From Nitrospirales bacterium (GTDB taxonomy: Bacteria > Nitrospirota > Nitrospiria > Nitrospirales > UBA8639): a DNA stretch of 64,000 nt. The stretch's first letter is position 1, and the number at the start of each line of letters is the position of its first letter. Location: positions 30,667 through 94,666 of the forward strand of contig JAJDBQ010000093.1 in the NCBI GenBank assembly GCA_029261255.1, read 5' to 3'. The position numbers were made by a program, and so were the translations under genes. Below are positions 53,416-63,205 of this stretch, one piece after another. The notes below the pieces were generated by a model. That model ran no database searches. It was not told where the DNA came from and was given only the letters and a program-made list of their open reading frames with translations.

Positions 53416-53740
53416 TCATTTCTGCTTTTTTAGATTCTCAATACATACCCTGCTTGACCTTCCTTAATTTGATCTTTCTTGTTTCCAATTTTTTTCCATA
53501 GCACAATCGAAGCAGTCTCATTCTGTCAAATCATTGACGAGTAAGGTGATAGTTGTCCGTAACATAACAGTGTTTGTGAGTAGATTTTAAGAGATCACAA
53601 CTGTTTTTATATTCTTTAAATGGGATCAATAGCTCAAAGAATTTAGGTATAACAATTGCGAAATAGACTGAGAATGATATGGAAATCCGATCGTGTAACG
53701 AGACGAAATGTAACTAAAGTTCTTTTATTTTAAGGTAGAT
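53416..53740. other. AT-rich non-coding region after fliT
   Basis: No gene is seen. It contains one terminator-like hairpin (53566-53608). A sigma-28-like half-site near 53715 overlaps the next start codon and was not accepted as a promoter. Confidence 0.55.
53566..53608 (+). terminator. Candidate terminator of the fliC-fliT operon
   Basis: AACAG and TTGTG (with three extra bases between) pair with CACAACTGTT about 12 to 17 bases downstream, then TTTTT. It lies 150 bases after fliT, so it is weaker evidence than a hairpin next to the stop. Confidence 0.4.
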
Positions 53741-53992
53741 ATGTCATCTCCACAGACCATTGATTCGCAATCACCCATTCCTAGCAACGTAGGCAATTCT
53801 TCCCCCATAGGAACATTATTGCACTCGCTTTCGAACAAATTATTACCTATTGTTGTGTTTTCGGAATTAGCTCTTCGCCGCTGTGAAGATGCCCAGCTCA
53901 AACCACAATTAGAGAAAATTCACGTGGCTGCGGAACAAGCTCGTGATCTTCTCGTTGAGTTGCGGACTCTCCAAGGCAAAGTGGAGCCTTAG
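53741..53992 (+). CDS. Stand-alone histidine-kinase dimerisation-like mini-protein
   Basis: 83 residues. The core LLHSLSNKLLPIVVFSELAL followed by QLEKIHVAAEQARDLLVELRTL resembles the dimerisation/phosphotransfer (DHp/HisKA) hairpin of hybrid kinases (typical AHDLNNLLTVILGYAEL). The His is kept at residue 30 in HSLSN. There is no ATPase domain. ATG with AAGG upstream. It might take or pass a phosphoryl group, or act as a dimerisation inhibitor (inference). It lies between fliT and a PilZ-type gene. Confidence 0.65.
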   Translation: MSSPQTIDSQSPIPSNVGNSSPIGTLLHSLSNKLLPIVVFSELALRRCEDAQLKPQLEKIHVAAEQARDLLVELRTLQGKVEP

Positions 53993-54064
53993 TAAATCTT
54001 AATCCTTGAGCAGACGTTCTTTTTCACCATTTTGAAATGACGATTCAGTGTTGAGAGAGGATAT

Positions 54065-54700
54065 ATGGGAAGCCCTACAGGTGAGAAAATGGATCAAGGC
54101 ATTGTAGCTTCTGAAGATCGTCGGCAGGATTGTCGTGCCGATGTACCTATTTGCCTTTGGATAGAATTGCCCGTTGCGTTTTCTTATGAGCCCGTTGAAC
54201 TTGATGCGGCTGCATTTAGCCAGTGGCAATGGGAAGAATTGGCGGTGTCTCCGGATCTTGTGAAGGCCATGGTTGATGAAAATGATCTGACCATTCGGGA
54301 TCCTCTGTTATTGCAGATGGTGACACGTATTGATTGGATGCTGACTTCGATCCTCCGAACATTAGGGAAAGACAAGAATCTGAAAGGCGCGATCCCTGAA
54401 TTAGCCAAAGTGAATCTCAGTGGGTCAGGGATTCGATTCTTTTCAGAACAAGAATTTCCTGTAGATTCCTATCTGGTGTTACGGTTGATCTTGCGACCGT
54501 TTATTCCGATGCAGGCAGTTGGAAGAATCATTCGAATTGAACCGGCAACACAAGGCGATCAACCGGGATTTGACATAGCCGTGGAATTTTCTCAAATAGC
54601 GCCAGATGATCGTGAGGCTATTATTCGTCATGTCTTACGAACGCAAGCCACTCTTCAGCGACTTAGTCATAAAGCCTCTGCTCGCTCAGTTCTCGGGTAG
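54065..54700 (+). CDS. PilZ-domain-like protein, cyclic di-GMP effector candidate
   Basis: 211 residues. The cyclic di-GMP signature is split over the protein: DRRQDCRAD (RxxxR motif, about residues 18-26) near the start and NLSGSGIRF (D/NxSxxG motif, about 118-126) after a long insert of about 90 residues. The C-terminal half forms the PilZ barrel (VDSYLVLRLILRPFIPMQAVGRIIRIE). It may respond to the diguanylate cyclase at 16 kb. GAGAGGA lies before the ATG. Confidence 0.75.
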   Translation: MGSPTGEKMDQGIVASEDRRQDCRADVPICLWIELPVAFSYEPVELDAAAFSQWQWEELAVSPDLVKAMVDENDLTIRDPLLLQMVTRIDWMLTSILRTLGKDKNLKGAIPELAKVNLSGSGIRFFSEQEFPVDSYLVLRLILRPFIPMQAVGRIIRIEPATQGDQPGFDIAVEFSQIAPDDREAIIRHVLRTQATLQRLSHKASARSVLG

Positions 54701-54812
54701 TCCCCCAAGTTTTCTGGTTCTTCATCAGGAAGAGTTTCACTATCCCTTGTCCAATGCAATGTCGTGACATGCTCGTAAGTTAGCTTTCGGTCGCATTCAT
54801 GATGTGGGAGTG

Positions 54813-56225
54813 TTACGAAGGATTCAGTAGTTCTGGCCAATAGTTCTGCAATGTTTTCTCTGCCGCATTTCCTAACGCTTCGTCATGTGCATGATCTTGA
54901 CTGAAAATCCGTAAGGTAATCATCCGAGCAGGCAGATGTTGTAGATATGTCTGCAAGGTTTCTTTGTCCACATTGCCTGTTGAGGGATTCCACACAAAAA
55001 TTTGAAATCCTCCCATTTGCAGCAAGTTGATGGGACGCGGGTCTTTATACGCGACGTCCACTTGGATGTCTGCCTTTCGCAATTTTTGTGGTAGAGATTT
55101 CCGCAGTCTAGTTAAGAACGTTTGTGGTTGAAATGATGCGGATTCTTGAGGGATGGGCACCATAAGACTAAAGGCGGTTTTCCATTTCACCTGTCGTCCT
55201 AGGATTTTGGTCCATTCGATCCCGAGCCGTCTCTTCTCCGGATGACGGGATTTTGGCCATGATCGAACTGATTCCATGACGTGCCAGTCTGTCAAATGTA
55301 AGTACCGAGATAAGGCCTTAAGAGGATTGTGTGGAAACAGGAGTTCCATCGTGGGTTGGAAAATTTCCTGAAGATGAAGGTCGATGGCACGAGTGGTCCG
55401 ATGGTAATAGACATTGGCATAGAGGTAAAGCCTGGCATGGAGGAACATTTGGAGAGCTGATAATCCGGATTGATGGATGGTCAGCCCGTGAGAGGAAAAA
55501 AAGGTGTAATGGAGGAGACGTTCAATATCAACAGGGCCTATGGCGACTCCGCACATATACGAATCTCTTAAGACATAGTCGCAATTGTCAGGCGTAAAAA
55601 TCCCGCCTAAAAGGGGACGTAAGGCAACTACCCAGGGTGGCAGGTCTTTCGTCGATTGGTTCGGATCTTTGAGTATCAGGAAGGCGATATACTCAGGATT
55701 GAGCTGTTCCCCTTGTGCAAATGAACCAGATGGACTGCGCTGAATGTTTTTGATGATTGACCCCAGGTGATCACGAATAATGTGTTGTCCCACCAATTCG
55801 TGAGTCAATTGATATTGATGAAGAAAGTGATGATCGAAGAAATGGCAGAAGGGGCCATGCCCGATGTCATGGAGCAATGCGGTGATTCGTACAAATTCTT
55901 CCAGAAAAGGGTAGGAGGGAAGATCCGGAGTCATTTGACGTAGGGAAGGGTAGAGCTGTTTGATAAATCGTCCGGCTAAATGCATGGTCCCTAACGAATG
56001 TTGAAACCGTGTGTGCTCTGCCCCTGGATAGACCCAATGAGCACTTTGAAGTTGGAATATATAGCGAAGGCGTTGAACCCATGGAGAGTCGATCAGGTCT
56101 TTTTCTGTTTGTTCTGTCGTTGAGGCTTGTGCCGTGGGGACGGTGAGTGAAATATAGCCATGAATAGGATCGGCTAAAAGCGCGATACCATCAAATGGAG
56201 GGGCAGATGTTTCCTGGGGTTGCAT
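54813..56225 (-). CDS. HD-domain phosphohydrolase (COG1078 type)
   Basis: 470 residues. Metal-binding HD motif: His76 (RFQHSLGTMH), His119-Asp120 (LLHDIGHGPFCH) and a later Asp in DNCDYVLRDS, as in dNTPase-like HD proteins. It starts with DPIHGYISL, typical of this group. It should hydrolyse a nucleotide; the exact substrate is unknown. Last gene of the minus-strand operon led by lon, 46 bases after the DUF2062 gene. Confidence 0.88.
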   Translation of the reverse strand: MQPQETSAPPFDGIALLADPIHGYISLTVPTAQASTTEQTEKDLIDSPWVQRLRYIFQLQSAHWVYPGAEHTRFQHSLGTMHLAGRFIKQLYPSLRQMTPDLPSYPFLEEFVRITALLHDIGHGPFCHFFDHHFLHQYQLTHELVGQHIIRDHLGSIIKNIQRSPSGSFAQGEQLNPEYIAFLILKDPNQSTKDLPPWVVALRPLLGGIFTPDNCDYVLRDSYMCGVAIGPVDIERLLHYTFFSSHGLTIHQSGLSALQMFLHARLYLYANVYYHRTTRAIDLHLQEIFQPTMELLFPHNPLKALSRYLHLTDWHVMESVRSWPKSRHPEKRRLGIEWTKILGRQVKWKTAFSLMVPIPQESASFQPQTFLTRLRKSLPQKLRKADIQVDVAYKDPRPINLLQMGGFQIFVWNPSTGNVDKETLQTYLQHLPARMITLRIFSQDHAHDEALGNAAEKTLQNYWPELLNPS

Positions 56226-56271
56226 GCGTATTAGCTTTCAGGTCTTGAGTAAAGAAAAATGATCAATTGGT

Positions 56272-56730
56272 TCATGCTGAAGTGTGGTGCGTCACGCTTC
56301 GGTAGCGGGTAATGCTCCATCGCATGAGTGGATAGGCTAAGAGTGAGCTAACGACGGAGAGGGTGCACGCGCCAATGATAAATGGGATGAGATAGGGAGA
56401 CAGCATGTCAAAAAGATTATCCATCGTGAGTTCATGCCATTCAATATTGGTGTGAGAGGATTCTCCCATGAGAAACAAGCCTGTATAGAGACTGGCGGCT
56501 AAGATTGGGATCGTCGTCCATGGATTGTTGATGAATGTTCCTAGAAATATCGCTACGTAATTTAATCGAAACATCCACCCGCAGAATGCTGCACTGGCTG
56601 TATGTAAAAAGTAATGAGGAGCAAAAGCAATGAAGGTTCCGACGGCGAAGGCTAGTGCTGTTCGATGTGGTGATTCTTGGAGGTGGAGAACCTGATTGAT
56701 TTTTTGGCGCAGAGACTCCATGCCTAGCAT
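56272..56730 (-). CDS. DUF2062 membrane protein
   Basis: 152 residues with about three to four membrane helices. Family pattern: SPHRTALAFAVGTFIAFAP near residue 20, then LNYVAIFLGTFINNPWT and a C-terminal helix pair. Inner-membrane protein of unknown function, often beside lipid or cell-envelope genes. The alternative ATG three codons in (MESLRQK) is possible. Confidence 0.85.
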   Translation of the reverse strand: MLGMESLRQKINQVLHLQESPHRTALAFAVGTFIAFAPHYFLHTASAAFCGWMFRLNYVAIFLGTFINNPWTTIPILAASLYTGLFLMGESSHTNIEWHELTMDNLFDMLSPYLIPFIIGACTLSVVSSLLAYPLMRWSITRYRSVTHHTSA

Positions 56731-56751
56731 GAAGGCCTCGTGGGACAGTTG

Positions 56752-57795
56752 TTATTCAATAAAATGGTCATAGCCAGAAGGCACTAATTTTTCTTGTTTT
56801 CCGTGACTCTGTTCTATTCGGATGCCGAACCGCTTGGGTTGAATAATCCCGATTTGGGTCATGCGCATACGTCTTTTTTTTGCGATTTCTTCTAGTTCTG
56901 ATTGCCACTTGGGAGGAACCGTAAATAGTAATTCGTAATCTTCCCCTCCATGAAGGCCCCAATGCAAAGGATCGGCGCCAATTTGGGTCGCATACTTGTT
57001 CATGTGTTGAGATATCGGAATCCGTTCAGAATAGATGAGAGCGCCAACTTGGCTTTGTCGACAGAGATGATTGAGATCACCAGATAATCCATCGGATAGA
57101 TCCATGGCAGCAGAAGCATAGGGTTGAGATGCAATCAATTGGCCAAGAGTTATCCGAGCTGTGGGATGCAAGTGCCGCTCTACAATATATTTCATCCGCT
57201 TTGAGATCTTATAAAGTTCCGGAGGGCGCTTGTATTTTTTGAGGTAGGCGAGTCCGGCTGCTGAGTCGCCCAATGTGCCACTGACGTAAATTAGATGTCC
57301 ACTCTTCGCTCCCTGCCGAGTCAGGATATGTTGAGGATGTACTTCGCCAGTTATCGTGATGGCAATAAATAATGAGGTGGGTGAAGAGGAGGTATCGCCT
57401 CCAAGAAGTTGGACCTTATGGTCTTTGCAAGGTCTTGCAAGCCCTCGATAGAATTCTTGCCAATTTTCGTAGGTAAGAGAGGGTGGTAAGGCAATGGCGA
57501 TAAAAATTGCCGTAGGCGTGGCGCCCATCGCCGCGATATCACTGAGATTTGATGCGGCTGCCTTATATCCAATGTCGTAAAAAGTTGACGTTTTATGCGA
57601 GAAGTGAATGTCTTCGACAAGCAGGTCTGTTGAAAGGACGACCTGCTTCGATGGCGAAGGTGGGAATACCGCGGCATCATCACCTGTTCCAACAGTTGGA
57701 TGAAATCCTTGTGTGGAAAATTGACGTGGGAGAGATTGAATGAGTTGAAACTCGCCGAAATTCGAAAGGGGCGCCGATTTGCGGATTGGCGACAT
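56752..57795 (-). CDS. thiL: Thiamine-monophosphate kinase
   Basis: 347 residues. Makes thiamine diphosphate from thiamine monophosphate. AIR-synthase-like fold with VGTGDDAAVFPP (metal-binding Asp pair), DLLVEDIHFS, AASNLSDIAAMGATPTAIFIAIALP and ISAMDLSDGLSGDL-like AMDLSDGLSGDLNHLC, plus HGGEDYELLFTVPP. The product is the cofactor of the split E1 and transketolase enzymes, but here it is in the lon operon, ten bases after lon. Confidence 0.94.
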   Translation of the reverse strand: MSPIRKSAPLSNFGEFQLIQSLPRQFSTQGFHPTVGTGDDAAVFPPSPSKQVVLSTDLLVEDIHFSHKTSTFYDIGYKAAASNLSDIAAMGATPTAIFIAIALPPSLTYENWQEFYRGLARPCKDHKVQLLGGDTSSSPTSLFIAITITGEVHPQHILTRQGAKSGHLIYVSGTLGDSAAGLAYLKKYKRPPELYKISKRMKYIVERHLHPTARITLGQLIASQPYASAAMDLSDGLSGDLNHLCRQSQVGALIYSERIPISQHMNKYATQIGADPLHWGLHGGEDYELLFTVPPKWQSELEEIAKKRRMRMTQIGIIQPKRFGIRIEQSHGKQEKLVPSGYDHFIE

Positions 57796-57805
57796 AGCTC
57801 GAGGC

Positions 57806-60289
57806 TCAGGGAGCCTTGGTCACCTTGCGTCGTAGACGTGCTCCTGCTGTGGCAGATGACGCTACTTTTTTACGTAGTCCTGAAGTCGCTTGCGACGGGC
57901 GTGTGGCCTTCTTGACTGTTTTTGTTTTTCGACTTTTTGCGCGTAGGGCCGACTTGAGGACTTCTGACATGTTCTCCACGAAAATGCATTCTAGCCCTTG
58001 CACGATGTGTTTCGGAATGTCATCCCAATCCTTTTGATTGCGCTTGGGGATAATAAGCGTGTGAATGTGCGCTCGTTTCGCGGCAAGAACTTTTTCCTTT
58101 AAGCCTCCGATGGGGAGAATGCGACCACGCAAGGTGATCTCTCCAGTCATGGCGATATCGCGTCTGACAGGGACTCGACTAAGAGATGAGGCCATAGCGG
58201 TGGCAATCGTAATGCCAGCGGACGGTCCGTCTTTAGGGATCGCGCCTGCAGGGACATGAAGGTGAATATCGTGTTTGGCAAAATGATTCGGGTCTATTCC
58301 CAATTGTTTGGCTTGGGAGCGAATAAAACTCAGCGCGGCATGAGCAGATTCCTTCATGACGTCACCAAGTTGACCCGTTAACGTCAAGAGACCTTTGCCT
58401 TTGCATGTCGAGGCTTCGACATACAAGACATCCCCACCGGTTTCTGTCCAGGCCAGTCCCGTGGACACACCTACTTCATCTTTTTCCTGCTCTTGCTCTG
58501 GAACAAATTTTGGAATGCCCAAGTACTGCTGAAGATTTTTCGGATTCACGCGATATTGCTTGATGTTGCCTTCAGCGATACATTTGGCAACTTTTCGCAT
58601 CACGGTGGCTAATTCCCGTTCGAGGTTTCGAACTCCGGCTTCTCTTGTATAGTGGGAAATAATTTGTGTGACGCACGTGTCTGTGAGATGGAGATGGTCA
58701 TTGGTAATGCCATGTTCTTCTAATTGTCGAGGAATGAGGTACCGTTGCGCGATGCCAAATTTTTCTTCTTCCGAATACCCTGGAATGTTAATGATTTCCA
58801 TCCGGTCACGTAACGCGGAAAGCATGGGGTCAGATACATTTGCCGTGGTAATAAACATCACTTCGCTTAAGTCGACGGGGACACCAAGATAGTGATCCAC
58901 GAAGGCATTGTTCTGTTCCGGATCTAATACTTCCAATAAGGCGGCAGATGGGTCTCCACGGAAATCCATGCCGACCTTATCGACTTCATCGAGCATAATG
59001 ACGGGATTGATGGTGCCGGCTTGTTTCAGGCCTTGAATGATTCTCCCTGGAAGGGCTCCGACGTATGTGCGACGATGGCCTCGGATTTCTGCTTCATCTC
59101 GTGTGCCACCAAGACTGATACGGACGAATTCTCTGCCAAGAGCGCGTGCAATGGATTTGCCTAAAGACGTTTTCCCCACTCCAGGTGGCCCCACAAAGCA
59201 CAGAATTGGCCCTTTCATCTTGTCTTTGAGTTTGCGTACAGCCAAATACTCTAAAATCCGTTCTTTGACTTTTTCCAGATCATAATGATCCTCATGGAGC
59301 ACTTTGGAGGCTGCGCCTATATCTAAGTTATCTGTCGAACGACGGCTCCACGGCACATCAACTAGCCATTCGAGATAGGCGCGAATGGTGCCAGCCTCCG
59401 CTGCATCTTGATGCATTTTTTCAAGCCGTCGAAGCTGTTTTTCAGCCTCTTTCAGGACCTTTTCTGGCATCTTGGCTTCTTGGATACGGTGGCGAAAATC
59501 CGCGACGTCTTCCGTCCGATCATCAATGTCGCCCAGTTCCTTTTGTATGGCTTTGAGCTGCTCGCGGAGAAAGTATTCTCGTTGCGTTTTATCCATCTCG
59601 CCTTTGGCGTCAGATTGGATTTTTTGTTGCATCGACAAGACATCTTGCTCGTTACCTAGAATGTCATTGATTCGTGAAAGACGGGCCATGGGGTCAGCGA
59701 TTTCTAGGATTTCTTGAGTCAGATCGATTTTGAGACCGAGGTTGGAGGCGATGATATCGGCCAGACGTCCAGGGTCATCCAAGTTCTCGATGACTGTGAG
59801 CACATCTGGCATGATCACTTTCCCTAAACTCAGTAACTTTTCTAAGCCTTCACGAGCGGTTCGAATAATCGCTTCATGTTCTATTAAAGGAGTCGTGACC
59901 GATTCTTCTGGGAGCGTTTCGAGCTGAACGGTGAAAAATGGGCTTGATTGGGTAAAGGTTTGAATGCGGGCTTTGGTGAGGCCCTGGACCAAAATTTTGA
60001 CCCGCTGATCGGGAAGCTTGAGCATGCGCATAATAACGCCAACCGTTCCTGTCAGATGAAGATCGTCTGATGTTGGCTCGTCGGTTTCTTGATTTTTCTG
60101 AGTTGTGAGAAACAACAATCGATCAGAGTCAAGGGCCGCTTCGATGGCCTTGATGGATATATCGCGTCCTACAAAAAGTGGAAGGACCATGTAGGGAAAT
60201 ATGACGATGTCTCGAACGGGGAGAAGCGGCAATTCATCCGGTATTTGTTCAATCGAGGGTGTTGAGAGATCCGATGTATCTTCGGTCAT
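57806..60289 (-). CDS. lon: ATP-dependent protease Lon
   Basis: 827 residues. N-terminal substrate-binding domain (about 20-215, [23 protein letters not shown]), AAA+ domain with Walker [12 protein letters not shown] (Lys373) and Walker B MLDEVDKV, and a protease domain with catalytic Ser690 (DGPSAG) and Lys733 (LKEK). The extra C-terminal tail of about 45 residues (from SRKTKTVKK) is strongly basic and low-complexity. Degrades misfolded and some regulatory proteins. First gene of the minus-strand operon. Confidence 0.96.
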   Translation of the reverse strand: MTEDTSDLSTPSIEQIPDELPLLPVRDIVIFPYMVLPLFVGRDISIKAIEAALDSDRLLFLTTQKNQETDEPTSDDLHLTGTVGVIMRMLKLPDQRVKILVQGLTKARIQTFTQSSPFFTVQLETLPEESVTTPLIEHEAIIRTAREGLEKLLSLGKVIMPDVLTVIENLDDPGRLADIIASNLGLKIDLTQEILEIADPMARLSRINDILGNEQDVLSMQQKIQSDAKGEMDKTQREYFLREQLKAIQKELGDIDDRTEDVADFRHRIQEAKMPEKVLKEAEKQLRRLEKMHQDAAEAGTIRAYLEWLVDVPWSRRSTDNLDIGAASKVLHEDHYDLEKVKERILEYLAVRKLKDKMKGPILCFVGPPGVGKTSLGKSIARALGREFVRISLGGTRDEAEIRGHRRTYVGALPGRIIQGLKQAGTINPVIMLDEVDKVGMDFRGDPSAALLEVLDPEQNNAFVDHYLGVPVDLSEVMFITTANVSDPMLSALRDRMEIINIPGYSEEEKFGIAQRYLIPRQLEEHGITNDHLHLTDTCVTQIISHYTREAGVRNLERELATVMRKVAKCIAEGNIKQYRVNPKNLQQYLGIPKFVPEQEQEKDEVGVSTGLAWTETGGDVLYVEASTCKGKGLLTLTGQLGDVMKESAHAALSFIRSQAKQLGIDPNHFAKHDIHLHVPAGAIPKDGPSAGITIATAMASSLSRVPVRRDIAMTGEITLRGRILPIGGLKEKVLAAKRAHIHTLIIPKRNQKDWDDIPKHIVQGLECIFVENMSEVLKSALRAKSRKTKTVKKATRPSQATSGLRKKVASSATAGARLRRKVTKAP

Positions 60290-60834
60290 AGAAGTGTATC
60301 CGTTGGATTGATGATGACGGACTCGCGCTCAGTATGTAAGTCGAGTGCTTGTGAGTACTTATGAGCACGAAGAATCAGGTTTTGTGAGGAAAGAATCCTC
60401 ATTGCTGATCATGTCGGGAGCTGCTTGAATGAATGGTAATTGATGATCGCATGTTCAATATTGGATTCATGAATTCTTCAATTTTCAAGATTTTCATTAC
60501 CACATCTTTGCTATAAATAGGTTTCGATACTAGGAGAAGGTGAAAAAAGTTGTCAAGGTCCTTCGTGTGCTGGCTTCAATAGGCTGTGATACTTCGTCAT
60601 TGATCAGGCTGAGAGTAGCTTTACAAGGAATCAGATTCATGAATATAATTCCCCATCTGTTTTTTATGAAATTTCCGACCTCAACTAATTGGGGGCGTCT
60701 CCCCATATTCATGACAATTCTGACAACTTCATTGCTAGGGATCCATCAGATTGTACCCGGCTAGTCGCGTGTTGATCCCGTATCCCTTCTGGACAATTTT
60801 ATTGCGCTTCTCCCAATTTCATCAAATACAGTCG
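60290..60834. other. Divergent non-coding region between lon and bamA
   Basis: No convincing gene over about 545 bases. It contains an imperfect palindrome at 60345-60368 and an AT-rich stretch with a possible -10 (TATAAA at 60512) but no convincing -35. A short frame starting at GTG 60540 was rejected. Confidence 0.5.
60345..60368. promoter_or_regulatory. Palindromic hairpin upstream of lon
   Basis: The left half GTGCTTGTGA and right half TTATGAGCAC are separated by GTAC. As RNA of the plus strand they pair over all ten positions if G-U pairs are allowed; as DNA they form an imperfect operator-like palindrome. It is about 60 bases before the lon ATG. It could be a regulator site or a transcript hairpin. 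It does not match the CIRCE order. Confidence 0.4.
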
Positions 60835-63174
60835 ATGTGTCGATCCTTCTCTCGTTGCTTAGATGTTTCTGCGCCGCAGCGAAGGAATAAACTTGTCTTC
60901 GCTGTTCATCCAGCCGAGATAGTCCGCGTTGTATTTTCTATCCTCATTCTGTTGAGCCTCTCTGAAAGCTCTGTCTGGGCACAGGATTCAGGAAATTCTA
61001 TTCAACGTATTGATATCGAGGGGAATCGTCATATAGAACGACAAGCCATTATTGGCAAATTGTCTATTCACGTTGGCGATCTATTTTCTCGTGAAGAGGT
61101 TCGTGAGCAGATTCAAAAAATTTATAGCATGGGATTTTTTGAGGAAGTGGACGTCTTGACGCAACCCGCATCGGGTGGAGTGCTCGTGGCATTCCGAGTC
61201 ACGGAGAAACCCTTTACCGTGGAAGTGGTTTATGACGGAAATGACGAATTGTCTGAGGAGAGCCTCAGTGAAAAAAATACCATTAGAAATCAAACATTTC
61301 TTGATCAAGAGCAAGTGAAAGTCTCCGTTGAGCAATTCCGGAAGCTGTATCAAGAAAAAGGCTACTACCATGCTGAAATTATTCCGATTGTCGATTTAGT
61401 GGAAGAAGGGCAGGCTCGCTTGACCTATTATATCGATGAAGGAGAAGAAGCTCATATTCGCTCCATCGAATTTGAAGGGCGAAATGTCATTAGTGAGACA
61501 TCGCTGTTTAAATTCCTGGCCAATCAAGAATATTCTTGGCCTTGGTCGCTCTTTTCCGATACGGGTGTGCTGCGACGGGACGAAGTGCCGAATGATGTGG
61601 AGCGAATCAAGGAAGTTTATATGAATAAAGGCTATCTAGATGTCCAAGTTGGGATGCCTCGGATAGATCTCGATGACACACAGGAATGGTTTTCGTTGGT
61701 ATTCCCGATCATAGAAGGAGAACCCTATATTCTCAGCCAAGTGCAGTATACGGGGAATACCGTTTTTTCTAAAGAAGAATTGGAAGAAGGTCTTGATATC
61801 AAAGCCGGTGATGTTTTTCAACGTGCCAAGCTTCGAGATGAAATTACTCGTGTGACAGATCTCTATGGGGCACGAGGTTATGCATTTACTGAAGTCAATC
61901 CGTCGGTCGAACCAGATCCTCCTACGAGAAGTGCCCGAATTAAGTTTGTGGTGGCTGAGGGGGAAATGGTGCGAATCAGAGATATTCGCATTACAGGGAA
62001 TAGCAAGACTCGTGACAATGTCATTCGGAGAGAGTTGCGGGTGGATGAACGAGACATGATTGATTCTCCCGCCATTAAACGAAGTTTTGAACGCTTGAAT
62101 AACACGAACTATTTTGAAACTGTCGAAATATTGCCAAAACAAAATGCACCAGGAGAGGTGGATCTTGATGTCAAAGTTAAAGAAAAACCGACGGGGGCCT
62201 TTAGCATAGGCGGTGGTTTTAGTACCTTAGATCAATTCACCTTAATTGCGGACATCACCGAAGGTAACTTCTTGGGGCGTGGGTATTTAGCTAAGATTCG
62301 AGGGCAGTTGGGGGGACGTCGATCATTGGGGATTCTTACCTTTCGAAATCCAGCCGTTTTTGATACCTTAACGTCTGTTCAAGTCGATGGGTTTAGGACT
62401 CGCACCAATTTTTTAACTTACGATGAGACTAGGACAGGTGCCAATCTGACCTTTGGCCGCGCCTTTTCTGAATTTTTGACGGGAACATTTACCCTTGTTG
62501 CGGAGCTTATCAATATTCGAGATGTTGAATCTGATGCTCCTGAGCTCATAATAGAGCAAGAAGGCAAGCAGTCCACGACGGGATTTCGTGCCAGTCTGTT
62601 TCGAGATTCTCGTGATTTTTTCTTAGATCCCAGAAGGGGAATACGAATTGGTGGTAACACGAGTGTCGGGACACAACTCTTGGGAGGATCTAACAATTTT
62701 TATAGCGTATCCTTCGATGCCTTGAAATATACGCCACTTCCATTTTGGGATTTTCGTCATTCCATTCGAGGGCGAATTGGATTTGCTGAAGGATATGGTG
62801 GAGAAAGGCTCCCTGTACCTGAATTTTTCTTCGTCGGAGGTATCAATACGTTACGGGGGTTTAAATTTGGCCGTGCGGGACCAGTGACCTCGAGAAATGA
62901 TCCTGCAGGGGCCAATAAACAACTGATTTTTAATAACGATGTGATTTTTCCTCTCTTGCCCGATGCGAAGTTAAATGGTGTCGTCTTTTTCGATTACGGA
63001 AAAGGTTTTGCAGAAGGAGATGATTTCACGTTGAATCTTCGGAAAACGGCTGGAGTGGAAGTCCGATGGATTTCACCATTTGGCCCTCTTCGCGCGGCCT
63101 ATGGGTTTAACCTCGATCGTCGGAGAAAAGAGAAAAAAGGTGTCTTTGAATTTTCGATTGGATCAGTCTTTTAG
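60835..63174 (+). CDS. bamA: Outer membrane protein assembly factor BamA
   Basis: About 779 residues from ATG 60835; a TTG at 60751 would add 28 residues without a clear ribosome site. Signal sequence (VRVVFSILILLSLSESSVWAQ) ends near residue 48. Then POTRA repeats (first: IQRIDIEGNRHIERQAIIGKL) up to about residue 430, and the surface-antigen barrel (TGAFSIGGGFSTLDQFTLIADI), ending in Phe (SIGSVF) as expected for BAM substrates. Inserts barrel proteins into the outer membrane, so the organism is diderm. Confidence 0.95.
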   Translation: MCRSFSRCLDVSAPQRRNKLVFAVHPAEIVRVVFSILILLSLSESSVWAQDSGNSIQRIDIEGNRHIERQAIIGKLSIHVGDLFSREEVREQIQKIYSMGFFEEVDVLTQPASGGVLVAFRVTEKPFTVEVVYDGNDELSEESLSEKNTIRNQTFLDQEQVKVSVEQFRKLYQEKGYYHAEIIPIVDLVEEGQARLTYYIDEGEEAHIRSIEFEGRNVISETSLFKFLANQEYSWPWSLFSDTGVLRRDEVPNDVERIKEVYMNKGYLDVQVGMPRIDLDDTQEWFSLVFPIIEGEPYILSQVQYTGNTVFSKEELEEGLDIKAGDVFQRAKLRDEITRVTDLYGARGYAFTEVNPSVEPDPPTRSARIKFVVAEGEMVRIRDIRITGNSKTRDNVIRRELRVDERDMIDSPAIKRSFERLNNTNYFETVEILPKQNAPGEVDLDVKVKEKPTGAFSIGGGFSTLDQFTLIADITEGNFLGRGYLAKIRGQLGGRRSLGILTFRNPAVFDTLTSVQVDGFRTRTNFLTYDETRTGANLTFGRAFSEFLTGTFTLVAELINIRDVESDAPELIIEQEGKQSTTGFRASLFRDSRDFFLDPRRGIRIGGNTSVGTQLLGGSNNFYSVSFDALKYTPLPFWDFRHSIRGRIGFAEGYGGERLPVPEFFFVGGINTLRGFKFGRAGPVTSRNDPAGANKQLIFNNDVIFPLLPDAKLNGVVFFDYGKGFAEGDDFTLNLRKTAGVEVRWISPFGPLRAAYGFNLDRRRKEKKGVFEFSIGSVF

Positions 63175-63205
63175 GTCTAGGACAGGAATACAGAAACGAG
63201 GAGCT

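Noticed and set aside
53715..53742. Sigma-28-like site (TAAAGTTC) upstream of the mini-protein
   Set aside because: The -10 half matches poorly and overlaps the start codon, so a transcript from it would not contain the start.
60340..60370. CIRCE element upstream of lon
   Set aside because: Half sites GAGTGCT and AGCAC are in the everted order with wrong spacing.
60540..60764. 74-codon plus-strand frame from GTG before bamA
   Set aside because: Composition does not look protein-like, no family resemblance, and the ribosome-site spacing is too short.
63080..63205. Long N-terminal start of the OmpH/Skp-like gene inside bamA
   Set aside because: The extra 42 residues are out-of-frame translation of the bamA end. 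The ATG at 63206 has a ribosome site and is followed by a proper signal sequence.
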